Below, piece by piece: positions 1 through 8,948 of a stretch of 64,000 nt of DNA. Location: positions 1 through 64,000 of the forward strand of contig JAGBAO010000011.1 in assembly GCA_017938925.1 (NCBI GenBank), written 5' to 3'. Numbering within the stretch: the stretch's first letter is position 1; each line of letters opens with the position of its first letter. A model generated the notes under the pieces. That model saw only the letters and a list, made by a program, of their open reading frames with translations, ran no database searches and was not told the origin of the DNA. A program made the translations under genes and the position numbers. The DNA comes from Bacteroidales bacterium. GTDB lineage: Bacteria > Bacteroidota > Bacteroidia > Bacteroidales > UBA932.

Positions 1-181
1 TGAGTTGATAGAAGTTGATTTGAAAATATAAGGTTAGAAACTCGGAGCGCAGCGACCAAGTCCCTTTCTTTGGAAAGGGATTTAGGGAAAGGGTGAAATG
101 AAGATATTTTCATATTTATGCACCCTGTCGGACAAAGTTTCAGAGTTGATTGAAGTTGATTTGAAAATATAAGGTTAGAAA
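1..181. repeat. 39/40-bp direct repeat (1-40 and 142-181) upstream of dapB
   Basis: The stretch at 1-40 recurs at 142-181 with differences only at the first base and one internal base. The second copy ends two bases before the dapB start codon, so its AAGGTTAGAAA forms the immediate leader. About 100 bp separate the copies, including a purine-rich piece (CCCTTTCTTTGGAAAGGG). The simplest reading is a tandem duplication of a leader segment. The first bases may also be the end of an upstream gene that lies outside the window. No promoter was recognised here. Confidence 0.8.
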
Positions 182-183
182 AT

Positions 184-870
184 ATGAAAATTTTGATAAG
201 CGGCTACGGCAAAATGGGCAAGATGATCGAGAAGATCGTCCTCTCCCGTGGAATAGAGTATGCCGGCTGGAGCGAGGCAATCACCGAAACGGACCCGGCC
301 CTTGCAAAGGAGTGCGTGTGCATCGATTTCACAACTCCGGCTGCCTTCAGGGCCAATTACAGGTTCCTGGCAGAGAACTTCAAGGCGGTGGTTGTGGGAA
401 CCACCGGCTGGGCAGACATAAAGGACGAGGTCGTGGCATATTTCGAGAAATGCGGCACCCCGATGATCTGGGCTTCGAACTTCTCGATCGGTGTGAACGT
501 GTTCTTTGCCGTGACCGACTATGTCACCAGACTTCTCGGGGAGACCGGCGGCTACAGTCCGTATATGGTCGAGATGCATCACTGCCATAAGCTGGATGCC
601 CCAAGCGGAACCGCCCGCTCGCTGGGAGATATAGTGGACGCGAATATGGGAACGCACACAAACATCCAGTCGGTGCGTTGTGGCGAGATTCCCGGCATCC
701 ACACCATCGGTTTCGAGGGAGCTAATGACCGCATTACGATGACCCACGAGGCATTCTCCCGTGAGGGATTTGCCGCTGGAGCTGTCGAGGCTGCCCTCCG
801 CACGGAAGGCCTGACCGGAGTCCGTGAATTCAAGACGGTTCTGGGGCTGGCTGGTACCGTCAGGCAGTAA
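184..870 (+). CDS. dapB: 4-hydroxy-tetrahydrodipicolinate reductase
   Basis: DapB reduces 4-hydroxy-tetrahydrodipicolinate to tetrahydrodipicolinate with NAD(P)H, in the cytoplasmic diaminopimelate/lysine pathway. The protein (228 aa) opens with a Rossmann nucleotide-binding loop (GYGKMGKMIE), has the VVGTTGW segment and the family signature HHCHKLDAPSGTA, which holds the catalytic His and substrate-binding Lys. It is shorter than the roughly 270-residue E. coli enzyme, as is usual in Bacteroidota. ATG at 184 follows a duplicated leader and is the first start that gives the complete Rossmann motif. It heads a same-strand run dapB-dapA-dapD-aminotransferase-dapF. The assignment is secure. Confidence 0.95.
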   Translation: MKILISGYGKMGKMIEKIVLSRGIEYAGWSEAITETDPALAKECVCIDFTTPAAFRANYRFLAENFKAVVVGTTGWADIKDEVVAYFEKCGTPMIWASNFSIGVNVFFAVTDYVTRLLGETGGYSPYMVEMHHCHKLDAPSGTARSLGDIVDANMGTHTNIQSVRCGEIPGIHTIGFEGANDRITMTHEAFSREGFAAGAVEAALRTEGLTGVREFKTVLGLAGTVRQ

Positions 871-962
871 AATGGTCAAAACTCTGCCTGTCGGTCTCCG
901 AAAATTGGCAAAACAGGCTCTTGGTTAAGAGACATAGACTTAGAAGAAATACAGTTGAGAAT

Positions 963-1844
963 ATGAAACATATAGACCTTTCAGGCTGCGGAACAGCCCT
1001 GATAACACCCTTCAAGGGCGGGGAAGTCGATTATGATGCTTTCGCTTCCCTGGTGGACAGGCAGGTGGCTGCCGGCATAGATGTGCTCGTACCTCTTGGA
1101 ACGACCGGTGAGACTCCATGCCTTGAAGACGATGAGCGCATCAAGGTGCTGCAGGTGGCGAAAGAGCACAGCAACGGGCTCCCGATTGTGGTGGGAGGCG
1201 GAACCAACTCCCTTCAGCACACCATCAGAAGCATGCAGATGCTTCAGCCGCACGGGGTGGATGCCTTCCTCATTGTGGTCCCGTATTATAACAAACCGAC
1301 CCAGGAAGGACAGTATCAGTACTTCAAGGCGGTGGCCGAATCGACTGACAAGCCGATCGTGCTGTATAACGTGCCGGGCCGCACAGGAGTGAACATGACT
1401 GCAGAGACCGCTCTCAGACTTGCGGAGATCGATAATGTGGTTGCAATCAAGGAAGCGTCCGGAAACAAGGAGCAGATCATGGAGATCCTGCGCAATGCGC
1501 CGGAGGGCTTTCAGGTCCTGAGCGGAAACGATGACGACACTCTCTGGATGATGGAGAACGGCGGTGCCGGAATCATCAGCGTGGCATCCAATGTGGCTCC
1601 GGAACTTCTTGCAGAGTTTGTGGGAGCGATCCGAAAGTACGAGTGGGAGAAGGCCCGTGAACTGGAGGCACGTCTGACTCCTCTCTTCGTGAACTGCTTT
1701 GTGGAAAGCAATCCGATCCCGGCGAAGGCGGCGATGGCTGCAATGGGACTGATAGAGAATGAACTCCGTCTGCCTCTCGTGCCGGCTCAGCAGAAGACAT
1801 ATGACCTTATGGCGGCGACTGTCCGCAATCTGGGACTTTTATAG
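963..1844 (+). CDS. dapA: 4-hydroxy-tetrahydrodipicolinate synthase
   Basis: DapA condenses pyruvate with aspartate semialdehyde, the first committed step of the DAP branch. The 293-residue product is a class I aldolase TIM barrel. It shows the GTTGE loop, the tyrosine in YNVPGRTG, and the Schiff-base Lys163 in VAIKEASGN. The start at 963 (MKHIDLSGCG) is preferred over an in-frame TTG at 921, because the extra 14 residues are basic and match no known DapA N-terminus. It lies 92 bp after dapB. In some bacteria this enzyme is feedback-inhibited by lysine; whether that holds here cannot be judged from sequence. Confidence 0.95.
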   Translation: MKHIDLSGCGTALITPFKGGEVDYDAFASLVDRQVAAGIDVLVPLGTTGETPCLEDDERIKVLQVAKEHSNGLPIVVGGGTNSLQHTIRSMQMLQPHGVDAFLIVVPYYNKPTQEGQYQYFKAVAESTDKPIVLYNVPGRTGVNMTAETALRLAEIDNVVAIKEASGNKEQIMEILRNAPEGFQVLSGNDDDTLWMMENGGAGIISVASNVAPELLAEFVGAIRKYEWEKARELEARLTPLFVNCFVESNPIPAKAAMAAMGLIENELRLPLVPAQQKTYDLMAATVRNLGLL

Positions 1845-1854
1845 ATAATTGATT

Positions 1855-2628
1855 ATGATGACAGAAAAAGACAGATTCTATCAGACGATAGCCGACCTTG
1901 AAGCCGGCAGGATAAGGGTTGCCGAGAAGATCGGCGGCGAGTGGAAGGTGAACTCATGGGTCAAGGAGGTCATCCTTTCGGGATTCCGCCTGGGCAAGCT
2001 GGTCGATATGACCCAGGGCCAGTTCTCCTTCTTTGATAAGGATACCATTCCGACCAGGATGTTCAACGAACAGAGCGGAGTGCGTATCGTTCCCGGAGGC
2101 AGCAGTGTGCGTGCCGGAGCATATCTGGCTCCGTCCGTGATCATGATGCCGCCTGCATATGTGAATATCGGTGCGTATGTGGATGAGGGAACCATGATCG
2201 ACTCTCATGCCCTCGTGGGCTCGTGTGCTCAGGTCGGAAAGCATGTTCATCTTTCTGCGGCATCCCAGCTCGGAGGTGTTCTGGAACCGGTGGGTGCCCT
2301 TCCGGTCATCATCGAAGACAACGTCTTTATCGGCGGCAACTGCGGAATCTATGAAGGAACCATCGTGAAGGAGAATGCGGTGATAGGTACTGGCGTGATA
2401 ATCAATGCTTCCACTGCGATATTCGATGCGACGACAGGAGAGTATATACGTGCCAATGAGAACGGACAGATCGTTGTTCCGGCCGGTGCGGTGGTTGTGG
2501 CGGGAAGCCGTCCGATCAGCAAGGGACCTGGAGCGGAGCAGGGGATCCATCTCTATTGCCCGGTCATCGTGAAGTACCGTGACCAGAAGACTGCCGGGTC
2601 CATCACTCTTGAGGACATGCTCCGATAA
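1855..2628 (+). CDS. dapD: Tetrahydrodipicolinate N-succinyltransferase
   Basis: DapD transfers succinyl from succinyl-CoA to tetrahydrodipicolinate, committing the cell to the succinylase branch of DAP synthesis. The protein (about 257 aa) has a helical N-terminal domain followed by left-handed beta-helix hexapeptide repeats, and the family block [13 protein letters not shown] then [14 protein letters not shown] and GGVLEP. Two consecutive ATGs (1855, 1858) are possible starts; an upstream in-frame TTG at 1849 is less likely. The gene follows dapA by 10 bp, so the two are probably co-transcribed. Its presence implies that DapC and DapE activities exist; DapE is not in this window. Confidence 0.93.
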   Translation: MMTEKDRFYQTIADLEAGRIRVAEKIGGEWKVNSWVKEVILSGFRLGKLVDMTQGQFSFFDKDTIPTRMFNEQSGVRIVPGGSSVRAGAYLAPSVIMMPPAYVNIGAYVDEGTMIDSHALVGSCAQVGKHVHLSAASQLGGVLEPVGALPVIIEDNVFIGGNCGIYEGTIVKENAVIGTGVIINASTAIFDATTGEYIRANENGQIVVPAGAVVVAGSRPISKGPGAEQGIHLYCPVIVKYRDQKTAGSITLEDMLR

Positions 2629-2690
2629 AAGATCCTTCGCTGTCTCCCAGGATGACAGGTGAAAGGTTTCTCAGGATGCCATGTCAGGGC

Positions 2691-2729
2691 TGTCATTCTG
2701 AACGGAACGAAGTGTAGTGAAGAATCTTT
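2691..2729. repeat. Intergenic repeat-like sequence (GTCATTCTGAACGGAACGAA type)
   Basis: The 101-bp gap between dapD and the aminotransferase ends in a sequence of the kind TGTCATTCTGA..GAACGAAG..GAAGAATCTT, which resembles dispersed intergenic repeats common in Bacteroidota and other phyla. A degenerate partner (AAGATCCTTCGCTGTCTCCC) begins at 2629, so the whole gap may fold as an imperfect hairpin. This is pattern recognition only; no genome-wide copy count was available. Confidence 0.5.
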
Positions 2730-3923
2730 ATGATGAATATGTACGATAACAAGTTTTCCGAGGACGTCTCCTCCTTCTTCCGCTCCCCGGTGAGGGAGAT
2801 CTTCAAGAGGGTGGATCTCAACTCCATATATTCCTTCGCGGGAGGCTATCCTTCTGCGGAGACCTTCCCTATGGAGGAGATCCGCAGGACAATGTCCGAG
2901 GTCATAGACAAATATGCCGGAAAGGCTTTCCAGTACGGCGCAACCCAGGGTGTTCCCGAGTTGCGGGAGGCTGTGGCGGCAAGGTATGGCGTGCCGGTGG
3001 AGCGTGTCCAGATTACCTCCTCTTCCCAGCAGGGAATCGATGTCTGCACGAGGATCCTCGTGAATCCCGGTGACGTGATCCTGACATCCAACCCTTCGTA
3101 TCTGGGTGCACTTCAGTCCTTCTGCTCATACAGGGCGGACATCAGGGGAATATCACATGATCCTGATCTGGAGACTTTTAAAAAGGCATATGAAACTGTT
3201 CTTTCCCAGGTCGAGGCGGAAGGAAAGCAGGTGAAGTTCCTGTATATGATACCCGATTTCCAGAATCCTTCAGGAGAATCCCTGACCTTGGAAGAGAGGA
3301 AGATGCTGGTGTCGCTTGCTCAGGAACACGGTTTTCTGATTGTCGAGGACAGTCCGTACCGCGAACTCCGCTATGAGGGGGAGCATATTCCGACCATGTA
3401 CTCTCTGGCTCCGGACCATGTCATCCATCTGAGGTCCTTTTCCAAGATATTCGCTCCGGGGTTCCGACTGGGCTGGGCGATAGCACATCCGGATATCCTG
3501 GACAAGATATATGTCTGCAAGCAGTCTCTGGACCTCTGCCCTCCGATATTCGACCAATATGTGGCTGCCGAGTTCCTGACCTCAGGCCGTCTGGACGAGA
3601 ACCTTGCCAGGAGCATAGATTTATACAAGGGCAAGCGTGACCTTCTGCTCTCTCTGCTGGAAAAGCATATGCCGGAAGGGGTGACCTGGACGCATCCGGA
3701 GGGAGGCCTGTTCCTCTTTCTGACCATGCCGGACGGATTTGATGCCGTGAAGTTCTATGACACAGCCCTGGATGCAGGTGTCGCCTATGTGGCAGGAGAG
3801 TTCTTCCATCCGGATAGAAGCGGAAAGAACACCATGCGTCTGAACTTCTCCTTCATGTCTCAGGAGAGAATCACCGAGGGCATCAGACTGCTGGCCGATT
3901 TGCTGCGACACGAAATCGCTTGA
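2730..3923 (+). CDS. PLP-dependent class I/II aminotransferase, candidate N-succinyl-DAP aminotransferase
   Basis: This is a fold-type I aminotransferase of the LysN/MocR-like (2-aminoadipate transaminase) group without the HTH domain, 397 aa. It shows FAGGYPSAETFP near the N-terminus, FQYGATQG, the PDFQNPSGESLT substrate loop, and the PLP lysine in SFSKIFAPGFRLGW (Lys239). Known members use alpha-aminoadipate or branched/aromatic amino acids. It lies between dapD and dapF, so the inferred role is the DapC step, making N-succinyl-LL-DAP from the keto acid and glutamate. It does not resemble DapL. A general aromatic or aminoadipate transaminase remains possible. ATG at 2733 is an equally good start. 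Confidence 0.75.
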   Translation: MMNMYDNKFSEDVSSFFRSPVREIFKRVDLNSIYSFAGGYPSAETFPMEEIRRTMSEVIDKYAGKAFQYGATQGVPELREAVAARYGVPVERVQITSSSQQGIDVCTRILVNPGDVILTSNPSYLGALQSFCSYRADIRGISHDPDLETFKKAYETVLSQVEAEGKQVKFLYMIPDFQNPSGESLTLEERKMLVSLAQEHGFLIVEDSPYRELRYEGEHIPTMYSLAPDHVIHLRSFSKIFAPGFRLGWAIAHPDILDKIYVCKQSLDLCPPIFDQYVAAEFLTSGRLDENLARSIDLYKGKRDLLLSLLEKHMPEGVTWTHPEGGLFLFLTMPDGFDAVKFYDTALDAGVAYVAGEFFHPDRSGKNTMRLNFSFMSQERITEGIRLLADLLRHEIA

Positions 3924-4017
3924 TCCACAATGTTTTACGCGAAGTGCGTGCTCCCCTTTGGCGGCACGCAAAACTTGGAAGTTGCTGATAGCTAATAAGA
4001 TAGGCGCCACCGAAATT

Positions 4018-4980
4018 ATGATGAGATTCTACAAATACCAGGGTGCAGGAAATGATTTCCTGATAGCCGACAACAGAGACGGCCATATTACCGGGAAGGA
4101 CGGAATCCTTACAGCTGTCCTTGAAGACGGAACTGTCTGGTCCAGAGCCATATCCGATCTGTGCGACCGCCGTTACGGGGCTGGTGCAGACGGTCTTATG
4201 CTTCTTGATGCAGGAACCCGGATTGATGCAGGAACCTTGACCTCAGTACCCACTTCAGCAAGCCCGCTCCCGGCAGACAAAGCCACTGATTTCCATATGA
4301 CCTATTTCAACTCCGACGGCTCCGGCGGAATGATGTGCGGCAACGGTGGCAGATGCATCGTGGCATTTGCATATGACTGTGGTGTCCCGGGGGAAAAGGT
4401 TGATGCACAGGGAACTGTCAGATACTCCTTTACAGCTGCGGATGGCCCTCACGAGGCATTTGTTCTGGAGGCGACCCCGTCAGGAAAGACCGTCAGACTC
4501 GGAATGAAGGATGTCGATAAAGTGACGCACTATGATGCTCTCACAGGAACCTCAGTTCCTTCCGATGGCTTTTTCCTGGACACAGGCACACGTCATTATG
4601 TCCGTCTTGTGACAGAGGTAGACTCATATGACGTCGTGGGTGAAGGAAGAGATATAAGGTACAACGCACAGGAACTTCAGCCGATCGGAGCCAATGTGAA
4701 TTTTGTCGAGCCGTCAGACGGAGTCCTGAAAGTCCGCACATACGAGAAAGGTGTCGAGGACGAGACCTTTGCCTGCGGAACAGGAATTGTGGCCTCCGTT
4801 CTTGCTGCATATGTCACAGGATCGTCCCATGACTATATCGGAAGAGATGGAAGACGATACTATAGGGTGCAGGCAAAGAGAGACTGCCTATCAGTCGATT
4901 TCATGCCGACAGAAAATGGTCTTGCAAGCGATGTCCACCTCACGGGACCTGCTGTAAAAGTCTGTGAAATCATCTTCTAA
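4018..4980 (+). CDS. dapF: Diaminopimelate epimerase
   Basis: DapF interconverts LL- and meso-diaminopimelate using two active-site cysteines, giving the precursor of both lysine and peptidoglycan. The 320-aa product has the N-terminal YQGAGNDF motif, the first catalytic cysteine in MMCGNGGRC (Cys107) and the second in FACGTG (Cys253), in two pseudo-symmetric halves. It is longer than the roughly 275-residue E. coli enzyme because of inserts around residues 30-80 and near the end. Start 4018 or 4021 (MMRFYKYQ); an upstream in-frame TTG at 3958 would add residues unlike the family. It is the last gene of the dap cluster. Confidence 0.94.
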   Translation: MMRFYKYQGAGNDFLIADNRDGHITGKDGILTAVLEDGTVWSRAISDLCDRRYGAGADGLMLLDAGTRIDAGTLTSVPTSASPLPADKATDFHMTYFNSDGSGGMMCGNGGRCIVAFAYDCGVPGEKVDAQGTVRYSFTAADGPHEAFVLEATPSGKTVRLGMKDVDKVTHYDALTGTSVPSDGFFLDTGTRHYVRLVTEVDSYDVVGEGRDIRYNAQELQPIGANVNFVEPSDGVLKVRTYEKGVEDETFACGTGIVASVLAAYVTGSSHDYIGRDGRRYYRVQAKRDCLSVDFMPTENGLASDVHLTGPAVKVCEIIF

Positions 4981-5150
4981 GGCCTGGTTTTCCTCTACAA
5001 AAAACTCTACAATAACTCTCAAAACGATGTTACTGCCGGTAATGTGATATTGGCGTAACGTGTTGCTATACAGGCTGGTATGTAGTGTATGCCATACATT
5101 TGGTGCCGATAGTGAAAATCACGGGACTTCCTCTACAATCCGAATTTTAT

Positions 5151-5158
5151 TATATTTG
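5151..5158 (+). promoter_or_regulatory. TAnnTTTG promoter box upstream of the DUF47 gene
   Basis: TATATTTG matches the Bacteroidota sigma-ABfr -7 element TAnnTTTG and sits 23 bp before the ATG at 5182. No good -33 TTTG was found at the expected distance. It marks the likely start of the phosphate-related transcription unit after a 200-bp gap. Confidence 0.6.
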
Positions 5159-5181
5159 TTTTGTTAACAAATGAGAATTAT

Positions 5182-5829
5182 ATGTTCGGACGCAAAAAGG
5201 CTGACAAACTCATAGAGGATATCGACAGGTACTTCGACCTGATGGATCAGGCGGTCCTTGTCTTCAAGGAGGGAGTCAGAAATTATCTATATTCAAACCC
5301 TGCCGGCTTCAATGACAACCTTATGAAGATGTCATCGCTGGACAGTGAGTCTGATGTCTTGAGAAGGGAAATAGAAAACGCTCTCTACACTCAGACTGCA
5401 TTGGTCCGCTCCCGTGCGGATATCATGAGACTTTTCGAAAAGACAAGAAACATCACGGACATTCTGAACGAGAGCCTGCTGCAGTTCGAGATCGAGACAC
5501 CTTTCATTCCGTCTGAACTCAATCAGGAATTCTTCAAGCTCACGGAGTTCTCCACTCTTGCGGTCGAGGCCGTGGTCCCTGCGGCGAAGGCATATTTCAA
5601 GGCTCCGGAAACTGTTCCGGACAAGATCAGCAGGGCATATTTCTATGAAAAGGAGGCGGTGAAGTACTCCCAGACCATCAAGAGGACGGTCTTTCATAAC
5701 ATGCCTTCTCTGAAACTCAGTGAGAAGTTCCATCTGAGATATTTCGCCCTCCATATCGAGAACCTTTCCAAGGCGGCAGAAAATGTTGCTGACCAGTTGG
5801 CTGTGATGGCGATACGCAGAACCTTGTAG
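5182..5829 (+). CDS. DUF47 family (PhoU-like) protein
   Basis: This 215-residue, all-helical, charged protein resembles DUF47/PhoU-related proteins, which usually accompany PiT phosphate transporters and modulate them. It begins MFGRKKADKLIEDIDRYF, followed by long amphipathic helices through the end. The ATG at 5182 is chosen over an in-frame TTG at 5161 that precedes the typical start. The next gene starts 2 bp after the stop, so the two are translationally coupled. A regulatory role for the downstream membrane protein in phosphate handling is inferred from family and context. Confidence 0.7.
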   Translation: MFGRKKADKLIEDIDRYFDLMDQAVLVFKEGVRNYLYSNPAGFNDNLMKMSSLDSESDVLRREIENALYTQTALVRSRADIMRLFEKTRNITDILNESLLQFEIETPFIPSELNQEFFKLTEFSTLAVEAVVPAAKAYFKAPETVPDKISRAYFYEKEAVKYSQTIKRTVFHNMPSLKLSEKFHLRYFALHIENLSKAAENVADQLAVMAIRRTL

Positions 5830-5831
5830 AT

Positions 5832-7466
5832 ATGAAACTCCTGTGCCTCATACTGCTCATGACGGCTGTCGTGCTATGGTTCTATCACTATGAGTTCGAC
5901 AGGTTCTTCGGGGTGTATTACCCGACATGTGCGGTGAGGCGTTCGCGTTTCCCATACCTTTTCTTGACTGCGGTCGTTTGCGGTGTAATCCTTGACTTCT
6001 ATCTGGGGGCAGATTCTCTGGCAGCAGGATCCCATGATGCAAATGTGGACTGTCGGTCTCTTATCATCATCCTTCTGTCGTCCTTCATGGTCCTTGGCGG
6101 AATGAGGCTTTTCTCGCTCAGAGGATCTGTCGTATATGCGACTCTCGGATCTTTGGCAGCCTTTTTTCTATGGACTGGAACAGATTCGTTCAACTGGCTC
6201 CATCTGCTGTCGATCGTAGCTGCTCCGGTGGTGGCTCTTGCCCTCGGGTTTTTCTTGAGACTGCTTCAGAGGGCCATCATAGACCGATACAGTATCCATC
6301 TCATAACTCTGTCTCATTATATGCGGCTTGCCGTGATACTGGGTGTCGTCCTTGCCGCATTTGCACTGGGACTTAACTGGGGCGGCTTTCTTTTAGGTTT
6401 AGGCGGATTGCTGGAGGGAGTGGGGACCTATACGGTTCTTGCCGTAGTACTTGCTGGAATAATCCTGTTCCTGCCGTTGGCAGCCACAACGAGGAATTCG
6501 GATGCGGAGGAGCCTTCCGGAATGTTTGCGGATTTTTCCATATATGCTGTGATTTCTGTGGGATTTTCAGTAGCGCTTACCCTCCTGTTCTTCTCGCTGG
6601 AATCCACGACGTCCCTTGTCGGTCTGGTGCCTGTGCCCCTTTCGGTTTCCGCACTCATGATTGCAGCTGTGGCCGGCACCGAGCTTGCCCAGAAATCCCG
6701 CCTTGTGGATGATGACCAATATTGGATGGAGTCAGCCTCCTTTATCCTTGCACCTGTAGCATCGTTTTTCGTGACATATATACTCCTGTTCGTGATAGAT
6801 ATAGATGAGCAGGACCAGCTTGATGACTTCGCAGTCATGGCAGTGGCAGCCGCGGCGATTGCCGCCATGTTCTTCCTCGGATATATACGACGTCAGCGCA
6901 GCCAGCGTGAAGCCACCGACAGGCTGGTATATACCCAGCAACAGCAGATATACGAGCATAGCAGAGCCCTGAACGACATGGAACTGAAGGTGGTCCTCTC
7001 GGAGAACCAGGCTTTGCACAATGCGGTGGAGATGAAACGCCAGGAGGTCATGAACGTGGCTCTGAGCATCGTGGAGCAGAGGGACTATCTGGAATCGCTG
7101 AGCGAGATGGCGGAGAAGCTGGCCAAGACGGACGATCCGACGGAGAAGGACCGTCTCATCGCGGAGATCAGGTCTTCCCTGAGACAGAGACTCTCTCATG
7201 ACAGGGAGGTGGATTCCCAATATTTCTACTCCCAGGCTGAATCCCTTCACGAGGACTTCAATGCCAAGCTTGCGGAGAACTTCCCGGACCTGACCCAGCA
7301 GGAAAGAAGGCTGGCAGCTCTGCTCAGACTCGGATTCTCCTCAAAATATATAGCAACCCTGATGAACATAACCCCGAAGAGCGTGGAGATAAGCCGCTAT
7401 CGCCTCCGCCAGAAACTGGGACTGTCCAAGGGCACCAATCTTGTAAATTTTATCAAATCCATATAA
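5832..7466 (+). CDS. Polytopic membrane protein with C-terminal LuxR-type HTH (putative membrane-bound regulator)
   Basis: The 544-aa protein has about ten or eleven hydrophobic segments in residues 1-350, a charged coiled-coil linker (about 355-440), and a C-terminal LuxR-type helix-turn-helix (LTQQERRLAALLRLGFSSKYI then ITPKSVEISRYRLRQKLGL). No catalytic domain is visible. The layout suggests a transporter-like or 7TM-like sensor that puts a DNA-binding domain on the cytoplasmic face. Coupling to a DUF47 gene and a downstream phosphate-type porin suggests it senses or carries phosphate or a related anion, but PiT signature residues were not found. The role is inference. Confidence 0.6.
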   Translation: MKLLCLILLMTAVVLWFYHYEFDRFFGVYYPTCAVRRSRFPYLFLTAVVCGVILDFYLGADSLAAGSHDANVDCRSLIIILLSSFMVLGGMRLFSLRGSVVYATLGSLAAFFLWTGTDSFNWLHLLSIVAAPVVALALGFFLRLLQRAIIDRYSIHLITLSHYMRLAVILGVVLAAFALGLNWGGFLLGLGGLLEGVGTYTVLAVVLAGIILFLPLAATTRNSDAEEPSGMFADFSIYAVISVGFSVALTLLFFSLESTTSLVGLVPVPLSVSALMIAAVAGTELAQKSRLVDDDQYWMESASFILAPVASFFVTYILLFVIDIDEQDQLDDFAVMAVAAAAIAAMFFLGYIRRQRSQREATDRLVYTQQQQIYEHSRALNDMELKVVLSENQALHNAVEMKRQEVMNVALSIVEQRDYLESLSEMAEKLAKTDDPTEKDRLIAEIRSSLRQRLSHDREVDSQYFYSQAESLHEDFNAKLAENFPDLTQQERRLAALLRLGFSSKYIATLMNITPKSVEISRYRLRQKLGLSKGTNLVNFIKSI

Positions 7467-7495
7467 AACAATATTAACCACAAACCTTAATAGCA

Positions 7496-8899
7496 ATGAA
7501 AAAGGTATTTTTAATTTCACTTCTGGCCCTTTCGGCATCCTTTGCTGCTGTCGCTCAGCAGGCAGAGACTGCGCAGACTGAGGTCAACCAGTATGGACAG
7601 AAGGTCAATTCCTATCCGGTAGATGCTACTGTACAGGATGGTATCCTTGTGTTCCAGAACAAGAATCAGAACTACAAGATGTGGTTCGACGTACGTGTGC
7701 AGGGTGATGCAGCCGTATTCTTCGGCTACGACAAGAACCTGACACAGATCGGTAACGGCATGAACATCCGTCGTGCGCGTTTTGCTGTAAAGGCGCAGCT
7801 GGACAAGAACTGGTACGGAGAGCTCGACACTGACTGGACCAGCGGTACTCCTGAGATCAAGGACGCCTATATCGGCTTCACTGGAGTAAAGGGTCTCGAG
7901 ATCAAGATCGGTAACTTCAAGGAGAACTTCTCCATTCAGAGAAACACCACTTCGCGCTATCTCCAGTTCATGGAGCGTCCTATGGTGACTTATCTTGCTC
8001 CTTCACGCCATCTTGGTATCAATGTGAAGTACTCTATGCCGGCTCTTTGGGTGAGCGCAGGTGCTTTCGGACCGGCTCTTGAGGATGCTGAGACTCACAC
8101 CGCGATCGAGGATGGAAACAAGGACTATGGCCTGAACTGCGGTATGTCATACACAGGTAAGATCGTTTATCGTCCGCTTCACAAGATGAAGGATGCTTCT
8201 CTCCATATCGGTGGTGCATTCTCTTACAGAAATCCTAAGACTTCTTCAACAGACGGTTACAACGCAGTGCGCTACAGCACCCGTAACACCACATCGGTGA
8301 ACCGCAAGAAGTTCCTTGATACAGATGCGATCAAGTATCTGGATCATGAACTTGCTTGGACTGCGGAACTTGCAGGTCACTGGAAGGGTCTCCGTTGGGA
8401 AGGTGCATACATCGCTCGTCTTCCGTATGTCGACGCATCAAAGAGCCAGATCACAAACATCAAGCCGGCTTGGGGATGGTATGTTCAGGCAGGCTACCTC
8501 CTCTTTGGCGGAAAGCAGAACTATGATGCTGGCGGAGCCAAGTACACTCGCGTGAATGCTGGCAAGGAGTGGGGCGACATCGAACTTTGTGCACGTGTGG
8601 AGTATTGCGACCTTAACATCTCGCAGTACTGCATGGGTGGTTCTGCATATGCCTACTCGATCGGTCTTAACTTCCATGTGACCAGGAACGTGAAGTTCGT
8701 CATCAACTACCAGTATAACGATAACGACATCTTCGCTAACGGAAAGGGCGAGCAGGACGGAACAGACAAGACTGCAAAGGGACCTTACAGAACAGGTTAC
8801 GATGCAACAGGCAACGTAACTTACTATCCGGGAGACATCGTGTCAGGCTCAGGTATCGACTACCATATGCTTGCATGCCGTTTCCAGGTAGCATTCTAA
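7496..8899 (+). CDS. OprO/OprP-like outer-membrane porin
   Basis: This 467-residue beta-barrel protein begins with a clear signal peptide (MKKVFLISLLALSASFAAVAQ, cleavage after AVA). The mature part matches the phosphate/polyphosphate-selective porin O/P group: FDVRVQGDAAVFFGYDKN, RRARFAVKAQLDKNWYGELD, KIGNFKENFSIQ, and a terminal Phe. In Pseudomonas, OprP and OprO take up phosphate and polyphosphate under starvation. In Bacteroidota the family is broad, so substrate is inferred from neighbours. It starts 29 bp after the regulator gene. Confidence 0.8.
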   Translation: MKKVFLISLLALSASFAAVAQQAETAQTEVNQYGQKVNSYPVDATVQDGILVFQNKNQNYKMWFDVRVQGDAAVFFGYDKNLTQIGNGMNIRRARFAVKAQLDKNWYGELDTDWTSGTPEIKDAYIGFTGVKGLEIKIGNFKENFSIQRNTTSRYLQFMERPMVTYLAPSRHLGINVKYSMPALWVSAGAFGPALEDAETHTAIEDGNKDYGLNCGMSYTGKIVYRPLHKMKDASLHIGGAFSYRNPKTSSTDGYNAVRYSTRNTTSVNRKKFLDTDAIKYLDHELAWTAELAGHWKGLRWEGAYIARLPYVDASKSQITNIKPAWGWYVQAGYLLFGGKQNYDAGGAKYTRVNAGKEWGDIELCARVEYCDLNISQYCMGGSAYAYSIGLNFHVTRNVKFVINYQYNDNDIFANGKGEQDGTDKTAKGPYRTGYDATGNVTYYPGDIVSGSGIDYHMLACRFQVAF

Positions 8900-8948
8900 A
8901 ATCATAAACACAACAACCAATAACATTAACACTTTAATTTTTTAGATC

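Noticed and set aside
175-879. Long minus-strand open frame opposite dapB, and similar long antisense frames opposite dapD, the DUF47 gene, the 12.5-kb gene and others
   Set aside because: They are exact shadows of clear genes, encode compositionally odd proteins and lack family motifs.
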